Below, piece by piece: positions 37,189-47,020 of a DNA stretch of 64,000 nucleotides. The notes under the pieces were generated by a model. The model saw only the letters and a list, made by a program, of their open reading frames with translations. It was not told the DNA's origin and did not search any database. Position numbers and translations under genes: made by a program. Source of the stretch: Pseudomonas sp. LRP2-20 (GTDB taxonomy: Bacteria; Pseudomonadota; Gammaproteobacteria; Pseudomonadales; Pseudomonadaceae). The first letter of the stretch is position 1, and each line of letters begins with the position of its first letter. Location of the stretch: positions 874,001 through 938,000 of the forward strand of contig NZ_AP025944.1 in NCBI RefSeq assembly GCF_024349685.1, given 5' to 3'.

Positions 37189-37672
37189 GCTGATCGCCGC
37201 CAACAAGGCTGTCTCCATCGACTATACCCTGACCAACGACGCCGGGGAGACCATCGACAGCTCCGCCGGTGGCGCGCCGCTGGTTTACCTGCACGGTGCC
37301 GCCAACATCATCCCAGGCCTGGAAAAAGCCCTGGAAGGCAAGCAGGCTGGTGACGAACTGGACGTTGCCATCGAGCCGGAAGATGCTTACGGCGAATACC
37401 TGGCCGAGCTGGTCAGCACCCTGAACCGCAGCCTGTTCGAAGGCGTTGACCAACTGGAAGTCGGCATGCAGTTCCACGCCTCCGCGCCGGACGGCCAGAT
37501 GCAGATCGTCACCATCCGCGATATCGATGGCGACGACATCACCGTCGACGGCAACCACCCACTGGCTGGCCAGCGCCTGAACTTCAAGGTCAAGGTTGTC
37601 GACGTGCGTGACGCCAGCGAAGAAGAAATCGCTCACCGTCACATCCACGGTGAAGGTGGCCATCACCACTGA
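37187..37672 (+). CDS. slyD: FKBP-type peptidyl-prolyl isomerase SlyD
   Basis: This 161-residue cytoplasmic FKBP has the N-terminal isomerase part (MLIAANKAVSIDYTLTNDAG, PGLEKALEGKQAGDE), the inserted IF chaperone flap (roughly 70-125) and a His-rich C terminus, HRHIHGEGGHHH, that binds Ni2+/Zn2+. The tail is shorter than in E. coli SlyD (196 residues). It assists folding and metal delivery, for example to hydrogenase-type enzymes. Upstream region is shared with the overlapping DUF3565 gene; AAAAGG precedes the ATG. Confidence 0.94.
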   Translation: MLIAANKAVSIDYTLTNDAGETIDSSAGGAPLVYLHGAANIIPGLEKALEGKQAGDELDVAIEPEDAYGEYLAELVSTLNRSLFEGVDQLEVGMQFHASAPDGQMQIVTIRDIDGDDITVDGNHPLAGQRLNFKVKVVDVRDASEEEIAHRHIHGEGGHHH

Positions 37673-37700
37673 TTTTCTGCGCTAAGCTCAGAAAGTCGCC

Positions 37701-37767
37701 AGGCGCTCGGACAAGCCGGCATGCCTCCCCAGCGGGAGGTGCGCGGCTTGGAAGAGCGCCTTTTTAG
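37701..37767 (+). terminator. Elaborate hairpin terminator after slyD
   Basis: An outer stem aggcgctc/gagcgcct encloses an inner stem (aagccggcatgcctccc with gggaggtgcgcggctt) and is followed by TTTTTAG. It is longer than an ordinary terminator; it ends slyD, or it could be the 3' end of a small structured RNA. Confidence 0.75.
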
Positions 37768-37818
37768 TGGGCGCAATTTGCCCCCAGCGGCAACCGGGAA
37801 CCTGAGAGGGGATTCATC

Positions 37819-38301
37819 ATGAGTGCATTTCACGACCTGACGTTGAAAGCGCTGAACGGCGAGGACCTGCCCCTGGCACCGTTCAAGGGCCAGGTGGTGC
37901 TGGTGGTCAATGTCGCCTCCAAGTGTGGCCTGACGCCGCAATACGCCTCATTGGAAAAGCTCCAGCAGCAGTTCAAGGGCAAGGGCTTCAATGTGCTGGG
38001 CCTGCCCTGCAACCAGTTCGCCGGCCAGGAGCCTGGCAGCGAAAAGGAAATCCAGGATTTTTGCAGCCGCAACTACGGCGTGAGCTTCCCGCTGAGTGCC
38101 AAGCTCGAAGTCAATGGCCATGACCGTCACCAGCTGTACCGTCTGCTGGCGGGCGAGGGGGCGGAGTTCCCCGGTGACATCACCTGGAACTTCGAGAAGT
38201 TCCTGGTGGGCAAGGACGGCCGGGTGCTGGCGCGCTTCGCCCCGCGTACCGCGCCGGATGACCCGACCGTGGTACAGGCAATCGAGAGAGCGCTGACCTG
38301 A
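37819..38301 (+). CDS. Glutathione peroxidase family protein
   Basis: This 160-residue thiol peroxidase has the GPx motifs VVNVASKCGLTPQYASLE (peroxidatic Cys near residue 36), GLPCNQFAGQEPG (second Cys and Gln) and TWNFEKFLVGKDG (catalytic Trp/Asn). Cys takes the place of selenocysteine. It reduces hydroperoxides, probably with thioredoxin as in most Cys-GPx of bacteria. GAGAGGGG lies 8 bases before the ATG. It follows the slyD terminator and looks monocistronic. Confidence 0.94.
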   Translation: MSAFHDLTLKALNGEDLPLAPFKGQVVLVVNVASKCGLTPQYASLEKLQQQFKGKGFNVLGLPCNQFAGQEPGSEKEIQDFCSRNYGVSFPLSAKLEVNGHDRHQLYRLLAGEGAEFPGDITWNFEKFLVGKDGRVLARFAPRTAPDDPTVVQAIERALT

Positions 38302-38310
38302 CTGCGTACC

Positions 38311-38384
38311 CTGTGGGAGCGGGTTTACCCGCGAATGCTGCAGTGGCCATACCGACGCATTCGCGGGTAAACCCGCTCCCACAG
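38311..38384. repeat. Inverted pair of half REP elements
   Basis: The arms ctgtgggagcgggtttaccc and its complement surround a short centre with gcgaatgc/gcattcgc. Each arm holds only the bottom half of the usual REP core, so this is a shortened version of the pairs seen elsewhere. Confidence 0.8.
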
Positions 38385-38489
38385 TCTTCCACCTCGATAC
38401 CTGCGAATCACTCAAATCAATAATGCTGGGCCCAGGCCCGCGCTGCCCCTAACCTCAGGCGCATTTCCTCCTTCAGACGGAAGCGCCCC

Positions 38490-39593
38490 ATGTCCAGCAA
38501 CCCCCTGTTCCAGCCCTTCACCCTCGGCGCGCTCGAGCTGCCGACCCGCGTCGTCATGGCGCCCATGACCCGTACCTTCTGCCCCGGTGGCGTGCCGCAC
38601 GCTGGCGTGGTCGAGTACTACCGCCGCCGTGCCGCAGCAGGCGTGGGGCTGATCATCACCGAGGGCACCACGGTCGGGCACAAGGCCGCCAACGGCTACC
38701 CCAATGTGCCGCGTTTCCATGGTGAAGATGCCTTGGCCGGCTGGAAGCAGGTGGTCGATGCAGTGCATGCCGAAGGTGGTCGTATCGTGCCACAGCTGTG
38801 GCATGTGGGCACCGTGCGCCGCCTGGGCACCGAACCGGACGCGAGCGTGCCGGGCTACGGGCCGAGCGAGAAGGTCAAGGACGGCCAGGTGCTGGTGCAT
38901 GGCATGACCCATGACGATATCCGCGACGTGATCGCCGCCTTCGCCCAGGCGGCCCGCGACGCCAAGGCCATCGGCATGGACGGCGTGGAGATCCATGGCG
39001 CCCACGGCTACCTGATCGACCAGTTCTTCTGGGACGCCAGCAACCGCCGCAGCGACGAGTATGGCGGTGACCTGGCCGGCCGCTCGCGCTTCGCCATCGA
39101 GCTGATCCAGGCCGTGCGCGCAGCCGTGGGGCCGGACTTCCCGATCATCTTCCGCTTCTCGCAGTGGAAGCAGCAGGACTACAGCGCGCGCCTGGTCGAA
39201 ACGCCAGAAGCATTGGCCGCGTTCCTTGAGCCGCTGTCGGCAGCGGGTGTGGATATCTTCCACTGCTCGACCCGGCGCTTCTGGGAGCCAGAGTTCGAAG
39301 GTTCCGAGCTCAACCTGGCCGGCTGGACCCGCACGCTCACCGGCAAGCCGACCATCACCGTCGGCAGCGTGGGGCTCGATGGCGAGTTCCTGCAGTTCAT
39401 GGTCGCCACCGACAAAGTGGCCAAGCCCGCCAGCCTTGAAGGCTTGCTGCGCCGTCTGGGCGATGAAGAGTTCGACCTGGTGGCGGTGGGCCGCGCACTG
39501 CTGGTCGATGCCGAATGGGCGCAGAAGGTGCGTGAGGGGCGTGAAGCGGATGTGCTGCCGTTCAGCCGCGAGGCGTTGACGACCCTGGCTTGA
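38490..39593 (+). CDS. Old Yellow Enzyme-family NADH:flavin oxidoreductase
   Basis: This 367-residue FMN enzyme has the TIM-barrel pattern of the OYE family: LPTRVVMAPMTR at the start, VPQLWHVG, the substrate-binding pair GMDGVEIHGAHGYLIDQF, and SNRRSDEYGGDLAGRSRF. Members reduce activated alkenes, nitro compounds and other electrophiles with NAD(P)H. The physiological substrate is not known. Its last 32 bases overlap the end of the convergent glycosyltransferase gene, so there is no room for a terminator between them. Confidence 0.92.
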   Translation: MSSNPLFQPFTLGALELPTRVVMAPMTRTFCPGGVPHAGVVEYYRRRAAAGVGLIITEGTTVGHKAANGYPNVPRFHGEDALAGWKQVVDAVHAEGGRIVPQLWHVGTVRRLGTEPDASVPGYGPSEKVKDGQVLVHGMTHDDIRDVIAAFAQAARDAKAIGMDGVEIHGAHGYLIDQFFWDASNRRSDEYGGDLAGRSRFAIELIQAVRAAVGPDFPIIFRFSQWKQQDYSARLVETPEALAAFLEPLSAAGVDIFHCSTRRFWEPEFEGSELNLAGWTRTLTGKPTITVGSVGLDGEFLQFMVATDKVAKPASLEGLLRRLGDEEFDLVAVGRALLVDAEWAQKVREGREADVLPFSREALTTLA

Positions 39594-40776
39594 CCGCCAG
39601 CGCGGCGCCAGCCGGCCGGGTGCTGGCTGGCGCCGTGTGGCAGGCGTTGAACAGGTGCGATTCGAACTGCTCGACGATCGCCGGCCAGCCTTGGCGGCTG
39701 GCATGCTGGCGGGCGTTGAGGCGGACCCGGCGCAGGGTCTCACTTTCTTCCAGCAGCCAGCAGGCGGCGTCGATGAACGCGCACTGGTCGCCAGGCATGG
39801 CCAGCGCGCCGCTGTGGCCATGGCGGATATGCTGGGCCGCGGCGGCTTCATCGTAGGCGACCACGGCCAGGCCCGAGGCCATGGCTTCGAGCACCACGTT
39901 GCCGAAGGTTTCAGTCAGGCTCGGGAACAGGAACAGATCGCCGCTGGCATAGTGCTCGGCCAGTACTTCGCCGCGCTGGGCGCCGCAGAACACTGCATCT
40001 GGCATCTGCTGCGCGAGCGCTGCCCGCTGCGGGCCATCACCCACCACCACCAGTCGGATGTGCCGCCCTGGATAGGCTTTCTGCAAGGCTTGCAGGCAGG
40101 GCTGCAACAGCGCCAGGTTCTTTTCCGCGGCCAGGCGCCCGACGTGCAGCACGGCGATGTCATCGGCGCCAAGCCCCCAGCTTTCGCGTAAGGCTCGGCT
40201 GCGCCGGGCCGGGTTGAACAGGCTGGCATCGACGCCTCGGGCCATCAAGGCCAGGCGCTCGAAACCGCGGCGTTCCAGCTCCAGGCGCTGGCTGACGCTG
40301 GGCACCAGGGTGGCGGCGGTGCGCCGATGGAACCAGCGCAGGTAATGGGTCAGCAGGCGTGCCAGCAGGCCGAGGCCGTATTGCCCGGAGTATTGCGGGA
40401 AATTGGTGTGAAAGCCGCTGACCACGGCAACCCCCAGGCGCCGCGCGGCGCGCAGGGCACTGAGGCCCAATGGCCCTTCGGTGGCGATGTACAGCACGTC
40501 CGGGCGCTGCCTGCGCCAGCGGCGCAACAGCTTGTGCATCGATACCTCGCCCCACTGCAGGCCGGGATAGCCGGGCAGTGCCCAGCCACGGCAGAGCAAC
40601 AGGCCTTGGTCTTCGTCCGCCGGTGCCTCGTTGGCCTGTCGTGGGCGAACGATCTCCACCTGATGGCCACGCTGTCGCAAACCTTCGCTGAGGCGGCCAA
40701 TGGTGTTGGCCACACCGTTTATCTCGGGTGGGAAGGTTTCGCTGACAAGCGAGATACGTAGGGCAGGTGTATTCAT
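39562..40776 (-). CDS. Family 4-type (GT-B) glycosyltransferase
   Basis: This 404-residue protein has a two-domain GT-B layout. The N-terminal domain starts LRISLVSETFPPEINGVANT and includes VVSGFHTNFPQYSG; the C-terminal nucleotide-sugar domain includes DIAVLHVGRLAAEKNLALL and FPSLTETFGNVVLEAMASG with the EX7E motif. It resembles glycosyltransferases of the alpha-mannosyl/glycolipid (MgtA-like) group, but donor and acceptor are unknown. It stands alone, with no polysaccharide genes around. Its promoter region is shared with the divergent BdlA-like chemoreceptor gene. Confidence 0.88.
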   Translation of the reverse strand: MNTPALRISLVSETFPPEINGVANTIGRLSEGLRQRGHQVEIVRPRQANEAPADEDQGLLLCRGWALPGYPGLQWGEVSMHKLLRRWRRQRPDVLYIATEGPLGLSALRAARRLGVAVVSGFHTNFPQYSGQYGLGLLARLLTHYLRWFHRRTAATLVPSVSQRLELERRGFERLALMARGVDASLFNPARRSRALRESWGLGADDIAVLHVGRLAAEKNLALLQPCLQALQKAYPGRHIRLVVVGDGPQRAALAQQMPDAVFCGAQRGEVLAEHYASGDLFLFPSLTETFGNVVLEAMASGLAVVAYDEAAAAQHIRHGHSGALAMPGDQCAFIDAACWLLEESETLRRVRLNARQHASRQGWPAIVEQFESHLFNACHTAPASTRPAGAALAVKPGSSTPRG

Positions 40777-40956
40777 GAGAAAAAAGTTTCCACCTGCTGC
40801 GTTGCGCTCACATGACAGTCTGGTGACGCGCAGGTGACGCCTGATTTCTGGCAGTTTCAGCGTTGTGAATATTTCTTTTCAGGGTGCTCAAGCGGCACGC
40901 GGCGCAGCCGATGAAGATGCATCCGAATCGGTTTGATGCGCTCCGGGAGTGCGGTG

Positions 40957-42273
40957 ATGTTCAACAGCAAGCTCAAGAAAGAAATCCAGCAACTGCGCGA
41001 AGAGCTGATGGCCATCGAGCAGGTCAAGAGCAGCCTCGACAGCGAGATGCTGGTGCTGCAGCTCGACCCCCAGGGGCGCATCGAGCAGGTCAACGGCAAT
41101 TTCGAGAGCGAGATGCTCTACCGCGCCGAGCAGCTGATTGGCCGCAACATCGAAGATATCGTGCCAGCGCACGTGAAGAAGCTCGATTTCTACCAGCGCA
41201 TGAAAAACGCCATCAGCCGTGGCGAGCACCTCAATGGCGCCTTCCGTCTGCTGCGCGGCAACGGCCAGGAAGCCTGGCTGCGCTCTATCCTGCAGCCGGT
41301 GAAGAGCGCTGATGGCCGTATCAGGCATTTCTCCATGCACTCCAGCGACCTGACCCGCACCATCGAAGCGTCCCGTGAGCACGAGAGTCTGATCAAGGCA
41401 CTGATGCGTTCCACCGCCGTGATCGAGTTCAACCTCGACGGCGAGGTGCTTACCGCCAACGACCGCTTCCTGCAGACGGTGGGCTACAGCCTGGAACAGG
41501 TGCGTGGCAAGCATCACCGCCTGTTCTGCGAACCTGAGGAAGCCAACTCGGCGGGTTACCAGGCCTTCTGGGACAAGCTGCGCCGTGGCGAGTACGTGGC
41601 CGACCGTTTCAAGCGGATCGATGCCCATGGCCGCACGATCTGGCTGGAGGCTTCCTACAACCCGATCTTCGATGCCCATGACGTGCTGTACAAGGTGGTC
41701 AAGTTCGCCACCGTGATCACTGAGCAGGTCAATCAGGAACAGGCCGTGGCGCAAGCCGCCGACATCGCCTACAACACCTCCCTGGAAACCGACAGCAGTG
41801 CCCGCAAGGCCACCGAAGTCGTGACCCAGACCGTGGACGTGATGCGCGGCCTGGAAGGGTCGATGCAGGACGCCGCCGAGGGTATCCAGGCACTGGACAA
41901 GCAGTCCAAGGTGATTGGCGCAATCATCAAGACCATCAGCGATATTGCCGGGCAGACCAACCTGCTGGCGCTCAACGCGGCCATCGAGGCCGCCCGTGCT
42001 GGTGAGCAGGGCCGTGGCTTCGCCGTGGTCGCTGACGAAGTGCGGCAGTTGGCCTCGCGTACCAGCAGTGCCACCGAGGAGATTGCCAAGGTGGTGCAGC
42101 AGAACGAACAGCTGGCCCAGGCGGCGGTGGACATCATCGATACCAGCAAGCGCCAGGCGGAGCAGGGGTTGGCGCTGGCGGCGGATACCGGTGGGGTGAT
42201 CGTCGAGATCCAGGAAGGGGCGAAGAAAGTGGTCGATGCGGTGGGGCAGTTTTCCAGCCAGTTGAGCCATTGA
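40957..42273 (+). CDS. BdlA-like soluble PAS-PAS chemoreceptor
   Basis: This 438-residue protein has two PAS domains (residues ~20-135 and ~145-255) followed by a short methyl-accepting signalling domain. The latter has the hairpin tip [20 protein letters not shown] and [19 protein letters not shown]. It has no membrane segment or HAMP domain, as in P. aeruginosa BdlA, which links c-di-GMP to biofilm dispersion. PAS ligands (heme, FAD or none) cannot be assigned. GGGAG lies 8 bases upstream of ATG 40957, preferred to an open extension from 40933. Confidence 0.9.
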   Translation: MFNSKLKKEIQQLREELMAIEQVKSSLDSEMLVLQLDPQGRIEQVNGNFESEMLYRAEQLIGRNIEDIVPAHVKKLDFYQRMKNAISRGEHLNGAFRLLRGNGQEAWLRSILQPVKSADGRIRHFSMHSSDLTRTIEASREHESLIKALMRSTAVIEFNLDGEVLTANDRFLQTVGYSLEQVRGKHHRLFCEPEEANSAGYQAFWDKLRRGEYVADRFKRIDAHGRTIWLEASYNPIFDAHDVLYKVVKFATVITEQVNQEQAVAQAADIAYNTSLETDSSARKATEVVTQTVDVMRGLEGSMQDAAEGIQALDKQSKVIGAIIKTISDIAGQTNLLALNAAIEAARAGEQGRGFAVVADEVRQLASRTSSATEEIAKVVQQNEQLAQAAVDIIDTSKRQAEQGLALAADTGGVIVEIQEGAKKVVDAVGQFSSQLSH

Positions 42274-42291
42274 TCATGGCTTGGGTTGTGT

Positions 42292-42530
42292 AGCGCCTGT
42301 GAGATTGAGCGCCGCCCGCGCGGCGCATCGCGAGCTGCGCTCGCTCCTACGTTTGTTTCGGGCCAGTAATGCCTGTGTCAGGCGCGCGCGACCGCTTTGT
42401 GGGTACGACGCAATATCGCGCCATGCGCCAAGGCGTTCGCGCGCAAATCCCCCAGGAATCATTGGCCCGAAACAAACGTAGGAGCGAGCGCAGCTCGCGA
42501 TGCGCCGCGCGGGCGGCGCTCGATCTCAAG
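42292..42530. repeat. Long palindromic repeat element, copy 2
   Basis: This is the second copy of the element at 32922-33167. The arms (42301-42361 and 42464-42527) are nearly identical to copy 1 and to each other's complement; the ~100-base centre has diverged by a number of substitutions. It starts 19 bases after the BdlA-like stop and runs straight into the toxin-domain frame. Confidence 0.88.
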
Positions 42531-43079
42531 GGCGGCAAATCCCTCCAGCCGTACCCCTCGCAGCAACACCCAATCCCGAACGTCCCCCAACCCCCGTTGC
42601 ATACGGTGCCGTGTTTCAAGGCGGACAATTTGCCAGCGTCGAAGCATGGCGAGTTTGAACGGCAGTTGAAAGGGCAGCAGGATGGATTGAACCGGCTCAC
42701 AGTTGAAGAATTTTTGGAGAATGTTGTAAATCCCAAGGAGCGTGATCCGAAGGTTGCGAGAAATGCAAGAAGGAAATTGTATGATGATCTGAGGAGAAGA
42801 GCTTATGACGAGCTATCTAAGGGTATGAGCCGAGTTGAAGCAAAAAAACTCTCAGCGAAACAGGCGAAGGAAACTATGTCCTCTCTTGCTGCGCTGCATA
42901 ATCCAGATTTAATCGCCGGTGGCAGGGATGTCATTGCGGACTTCGGGGATAGACAAGTAAATTCCACTATAGGTCCCCAGTGGAAAAGCAGGGTAGGCGA
43001 GCTAATACAATCAGTCAAAAAGCAGTCCAAAGAGGACGGTGTCTCAGGCTTTTTGAATGTTAGATTGCATAAGTGCTAA
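42369..43079 (+). CDS. Orphan Ntox15 (Tde1-type DNase) toxin domain, 5'-truncated
   Basis: From about 42594 the frame encodes a polymorphic-toxin tip: TVPCFKADNLPASKHGEFER, then GQQDGLNRLTVEEFLENV, and a final HNPDLIAGG (42897-42923). The last carries the HxxD motif of Ntox15 DNases such as Agrobacterium Tde1. The PAAR, Rhs or other delivery part expected upstream is missing. Instead the frame opens inside the palindromic element (first ATG 42369, also 42423), without a ribosome site. It is either a displaced orphan tip or a relic; the domain itself is intact to its stop. Composition is AT-richer than the neighbours, a sign of transfer. Confidence 0.75.
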   Translation: MPVSGARDRFVGTTQYRAMRQGVRAQIPQESLARNKRRSERSSRCAARAALDLKGGKSLQPYPSQQHPIPNVPQPPLHTVPCFKADNLPASKHGEFERQLKGQQDGLNRLTVEEFLENVVNPKERDPKVARNARRKLYDDLRRRAYDELSKGMSRVEAKKLSAKQAKETMSSLAALHNPDLIAGGRDVIADFGDRQVNSTIGPQWKSRVGELIQSVKKQSKEDGVSGFLNVRLHKC

Positions 43080-43098
43080 CAAACTGAGGAGCACAACA

Positions 43099-43716
43099 AT
43101 GGACGACGTTTACTCACTTTTCATAGAGGAAATGGGCGAGCCGGTGTTCAGGCAGGAGGTGCCTCCTTCTAGCATTGAGCGCTACAGAGGTAAGTTGCCG
43201 GAAAAACTTTTGGCGTACTGGGCCGAGCACGGCTGGTGCGGATATGGTGATGGGATATTTTGGACCGTCAATCCTCAAGATTACGAGGGCGTAGCTGCCT
43301 CATTCATAGAGGGCACTCCGCTAGAAGGGCGGGATACCTATCACATCATTGCCCGTGGCGCTTTTGGTGACCTTTATCTGTATGGTGAGAATTCCGGATT
43401 TTCATTAAATATCGTAGCCCATACTTCAAACTATTGCGGTTCGGCTGGTGAACTTGATGCGAATAATATGGATAAGGAGGTAGAGGGTTTCTTTCTTTTG
43501 ATGGAGCGAGAATCCAATGATTTTGGGGAGTTCTTTGCGCCTGCAAAGGAACGTTTAGGTGTCCTTGGGTGTGATGAGATGTACGGGTTTGTTCCTGCGC
43601 TGGCGTTTGGAGGATTAAGCAAGCTTGATAATCTTCAAAAGGTTAGTGCAGTAGAGCATTTGATACTGCTCTCTCAGTTGTCACCTCTTAAACCCTACAG
43701 CTTCTCCGATTTTTAA
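43099..43716 (+). CDS. GAD-like/DUF1851 immunity protein
   Basis: This 205-residue acidic protein has an N-terminal GAD-like domain (LFIEEMGEP through YWAEHGWCGYGDGIFWTVNP) and a C-terminal DUF1851 domain (ALAFGGLSKLDNLQKVSAVE). This is the domain pair of Tdi immunity proteins that neutralise Ntox15 DNases. It begins 19 bases after the toxin stop, with GAGGAG 7 bases upstream of the ATG. AT-rich codons match the toxin and differ from the flanking genes. It is complete and probably expressed, unlike the toxin whose start is in doubt. Confidence 0.85.
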   Translation: MDDVYSLFIEEMGEPVFRQEVPPSSIERYRGKLPEKLLAYWAEHGWCGYGDGIFWTVNPQDYEGVAASFIEGTPLEGRDTYHIIARGAFGDLYLYGENSGFSLNIVAHTSNYCGSAGELDANNMDKEVEGFFLLMERESNDFGEFFAPAKERLGVLGCDEMYGFVPALAFGGLSKLDNLQKVSAVEHLILLSQLSPLKPYSFSDF

Positions 43717-43732
43717 TAAAACACGCTGGGTA

Positions 43733-43753
43733 AAGGGCTGCCCGGCAGCCCTT
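43733..43753. terminator. Hairpin between immunity gene and cysZ
   Basis: The stem aagggctg-ccc... gcagccctt (aagggctgcccggcagccctt) is perfect but has no strong T-run. It sits between convergent genes and can act on both strands. Confidence 0.6.
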
Positions 43754-43760
43754 CGCTCAA

Positions 43761-44489
43761 TCAGTTCCGCTCGCGCACCCAGAACAACGTAGCCCCCGCC
43801 ACCGCCGCCGGCATCATCAGCACGTTGACGCCAGGAATCAGCAACGCCAGGTAGGTGATGCCGCCAAAGCCCAGCGACTGCCAGCGCTTGCTGCGCAACC
43901 AGGCAAGCATGTCCTGCCAGCTCATCTTGTTGTTGTCCGCCGGGTAGTCGATGTACTGGATGGCCATCATCCACACGCCGAAGATCAGCCACAACGGCGC
44001 GGCGACGACGTTGACCACGGGGATCAGCGACAGGATGAACAGGCCGATCGCCCGCGGCAGGAAGTAACCGAGCTTGCGCATCTCGCGGCCGAAGGTGCGC
44101 GGCACCATGGCCATCAACTCGCCCCAGCTGAATGCCGGGAACGGGTCTTCACCACGAACGACCACCTCGACCTTTTCCGCGAGAAAACCATTGAACGGCG
44201 CGGCGATGACGTTGGCCACCAGGGTGAAGGTGAAGAACACCATCAGCACCAGCAAGGCCACGAACAGTGGCCACAGAATGTAGGAAAGGAAGCTCAACCA
44301 GCTGGGCAGGGTCGGCATCAGCGCGTCGAGCCACAGGCTGAACTCGTGGCCGGCGAAGTAGATCAGGCCGCCGAACAGCAGCAGGTTGATCGCCAGCGGC
44401 AACAGCACGAACATCCGCAGGTTGGGGCTCAGCACCAGTTTCAGGCCTTCGCGCAGGTACTGGGGGCCGGAGAGGACAGGGGCTTGCAT
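43761..44489 (-). CDS. cysZ: Sulfate transporter CysZ
   Basis: This 242-residue inner-membrane protein has several long hydrophobic segments ([20 protein letters not shown] near the N terminus and [20 protein letters not shown] in the middle) in the EI24/CysZ family pattern. CysZ takes up sulfate with high affinity for cysteine synthesis. Conserved segments [24 protein letters not shown] and [11 protein letters not shown] are present. It is divergent from trxB, an arrangement that may reflect shared redox/sulfur regulation, but no CysB site was identified. Confidence 0.92.
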   Translation of the reverse strand: MQAPVLSGPQYLREGLKLVLSPNLRMFVLLPLAINLLLFGGLIYFAGHEFSLWLDALMPTLPSWLSFLSYILWPLFVALLVLMVFFTFTLVANVIAAPFNGFLAEKVEVVVRGEDPFPAFSWGELMAMVPRTFGREMRKLGYFLPRAIGLFILSLIPVVNVVAAPLWLIFGVWMMAIQYIDYPADNNKMSWQDMLAWLRSKRWQSLGFGGITYLALLIPGVNVLMMPAAVAGATLFWVRERN

Positions 44490-45763
<1,274 letters not shown>

Positions 45764-45775
45764 GCTGACATTGCT

Positions 45776-45880
45776 GGGGCCGCTTTGCGGCCCCTCGCCG
45801 GCAAGCGCGGCTTCTACAGGGGTTATGCAGTCCCTTGTGGGAGCCGCGCTTGCCGGCGAAAGGGGCGCAAAGCGCCCCCA
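45776..45880. repeat. Second-class palindromic repeat
   Basis: The element reads ggggccgctttgcggcccct, then cgccggcaagcgcggct, with an inverted copy gagccgcgcttgccggcgaa and ggggcgcaaagcgccccc. It has the same design as 19051-19151 and 63131-63253. Confidence 0.8.
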
Positions 45881-45881
45881 C

Positions 45882-45912
45882 AAAAAAAACCGGCCATCTG
45901 GCCGGTTTTTTC
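45882..45912. terminator. Bidirectional rho-independent terminator
   Basis: aaaaaaaccggcc-atct-ggccggtttttt is a symmetrical terminator between the convergent trxB (+) and nadC (-) genes. Confidence 0.92.
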
Positions 45913-45927
45913 ATGCCTGCGATTCGC

Positions 45928-46791
<864 letters not shown>

Positions 46792-47020
46792 CTAGATGCC
46801 GGCGATTATAGGGCAGGGGGACGGCGCCGTGTACAGCTGCCTGGCAGGCGACCATTGGTCAGGCCAGATGAGCATTTTGCCAAAAACACAGTCATTTACC
46901 CGCCAGTGAAGAGTACTGGCAGCTGTCGGCATTTTTACCGATAATGGCGTCCAACATTTGGCGTCATAGCTTTGACGATTTCTCGCCCTATCGAATACGT
47001 CACCCAGCAAGGAGTCCGGG

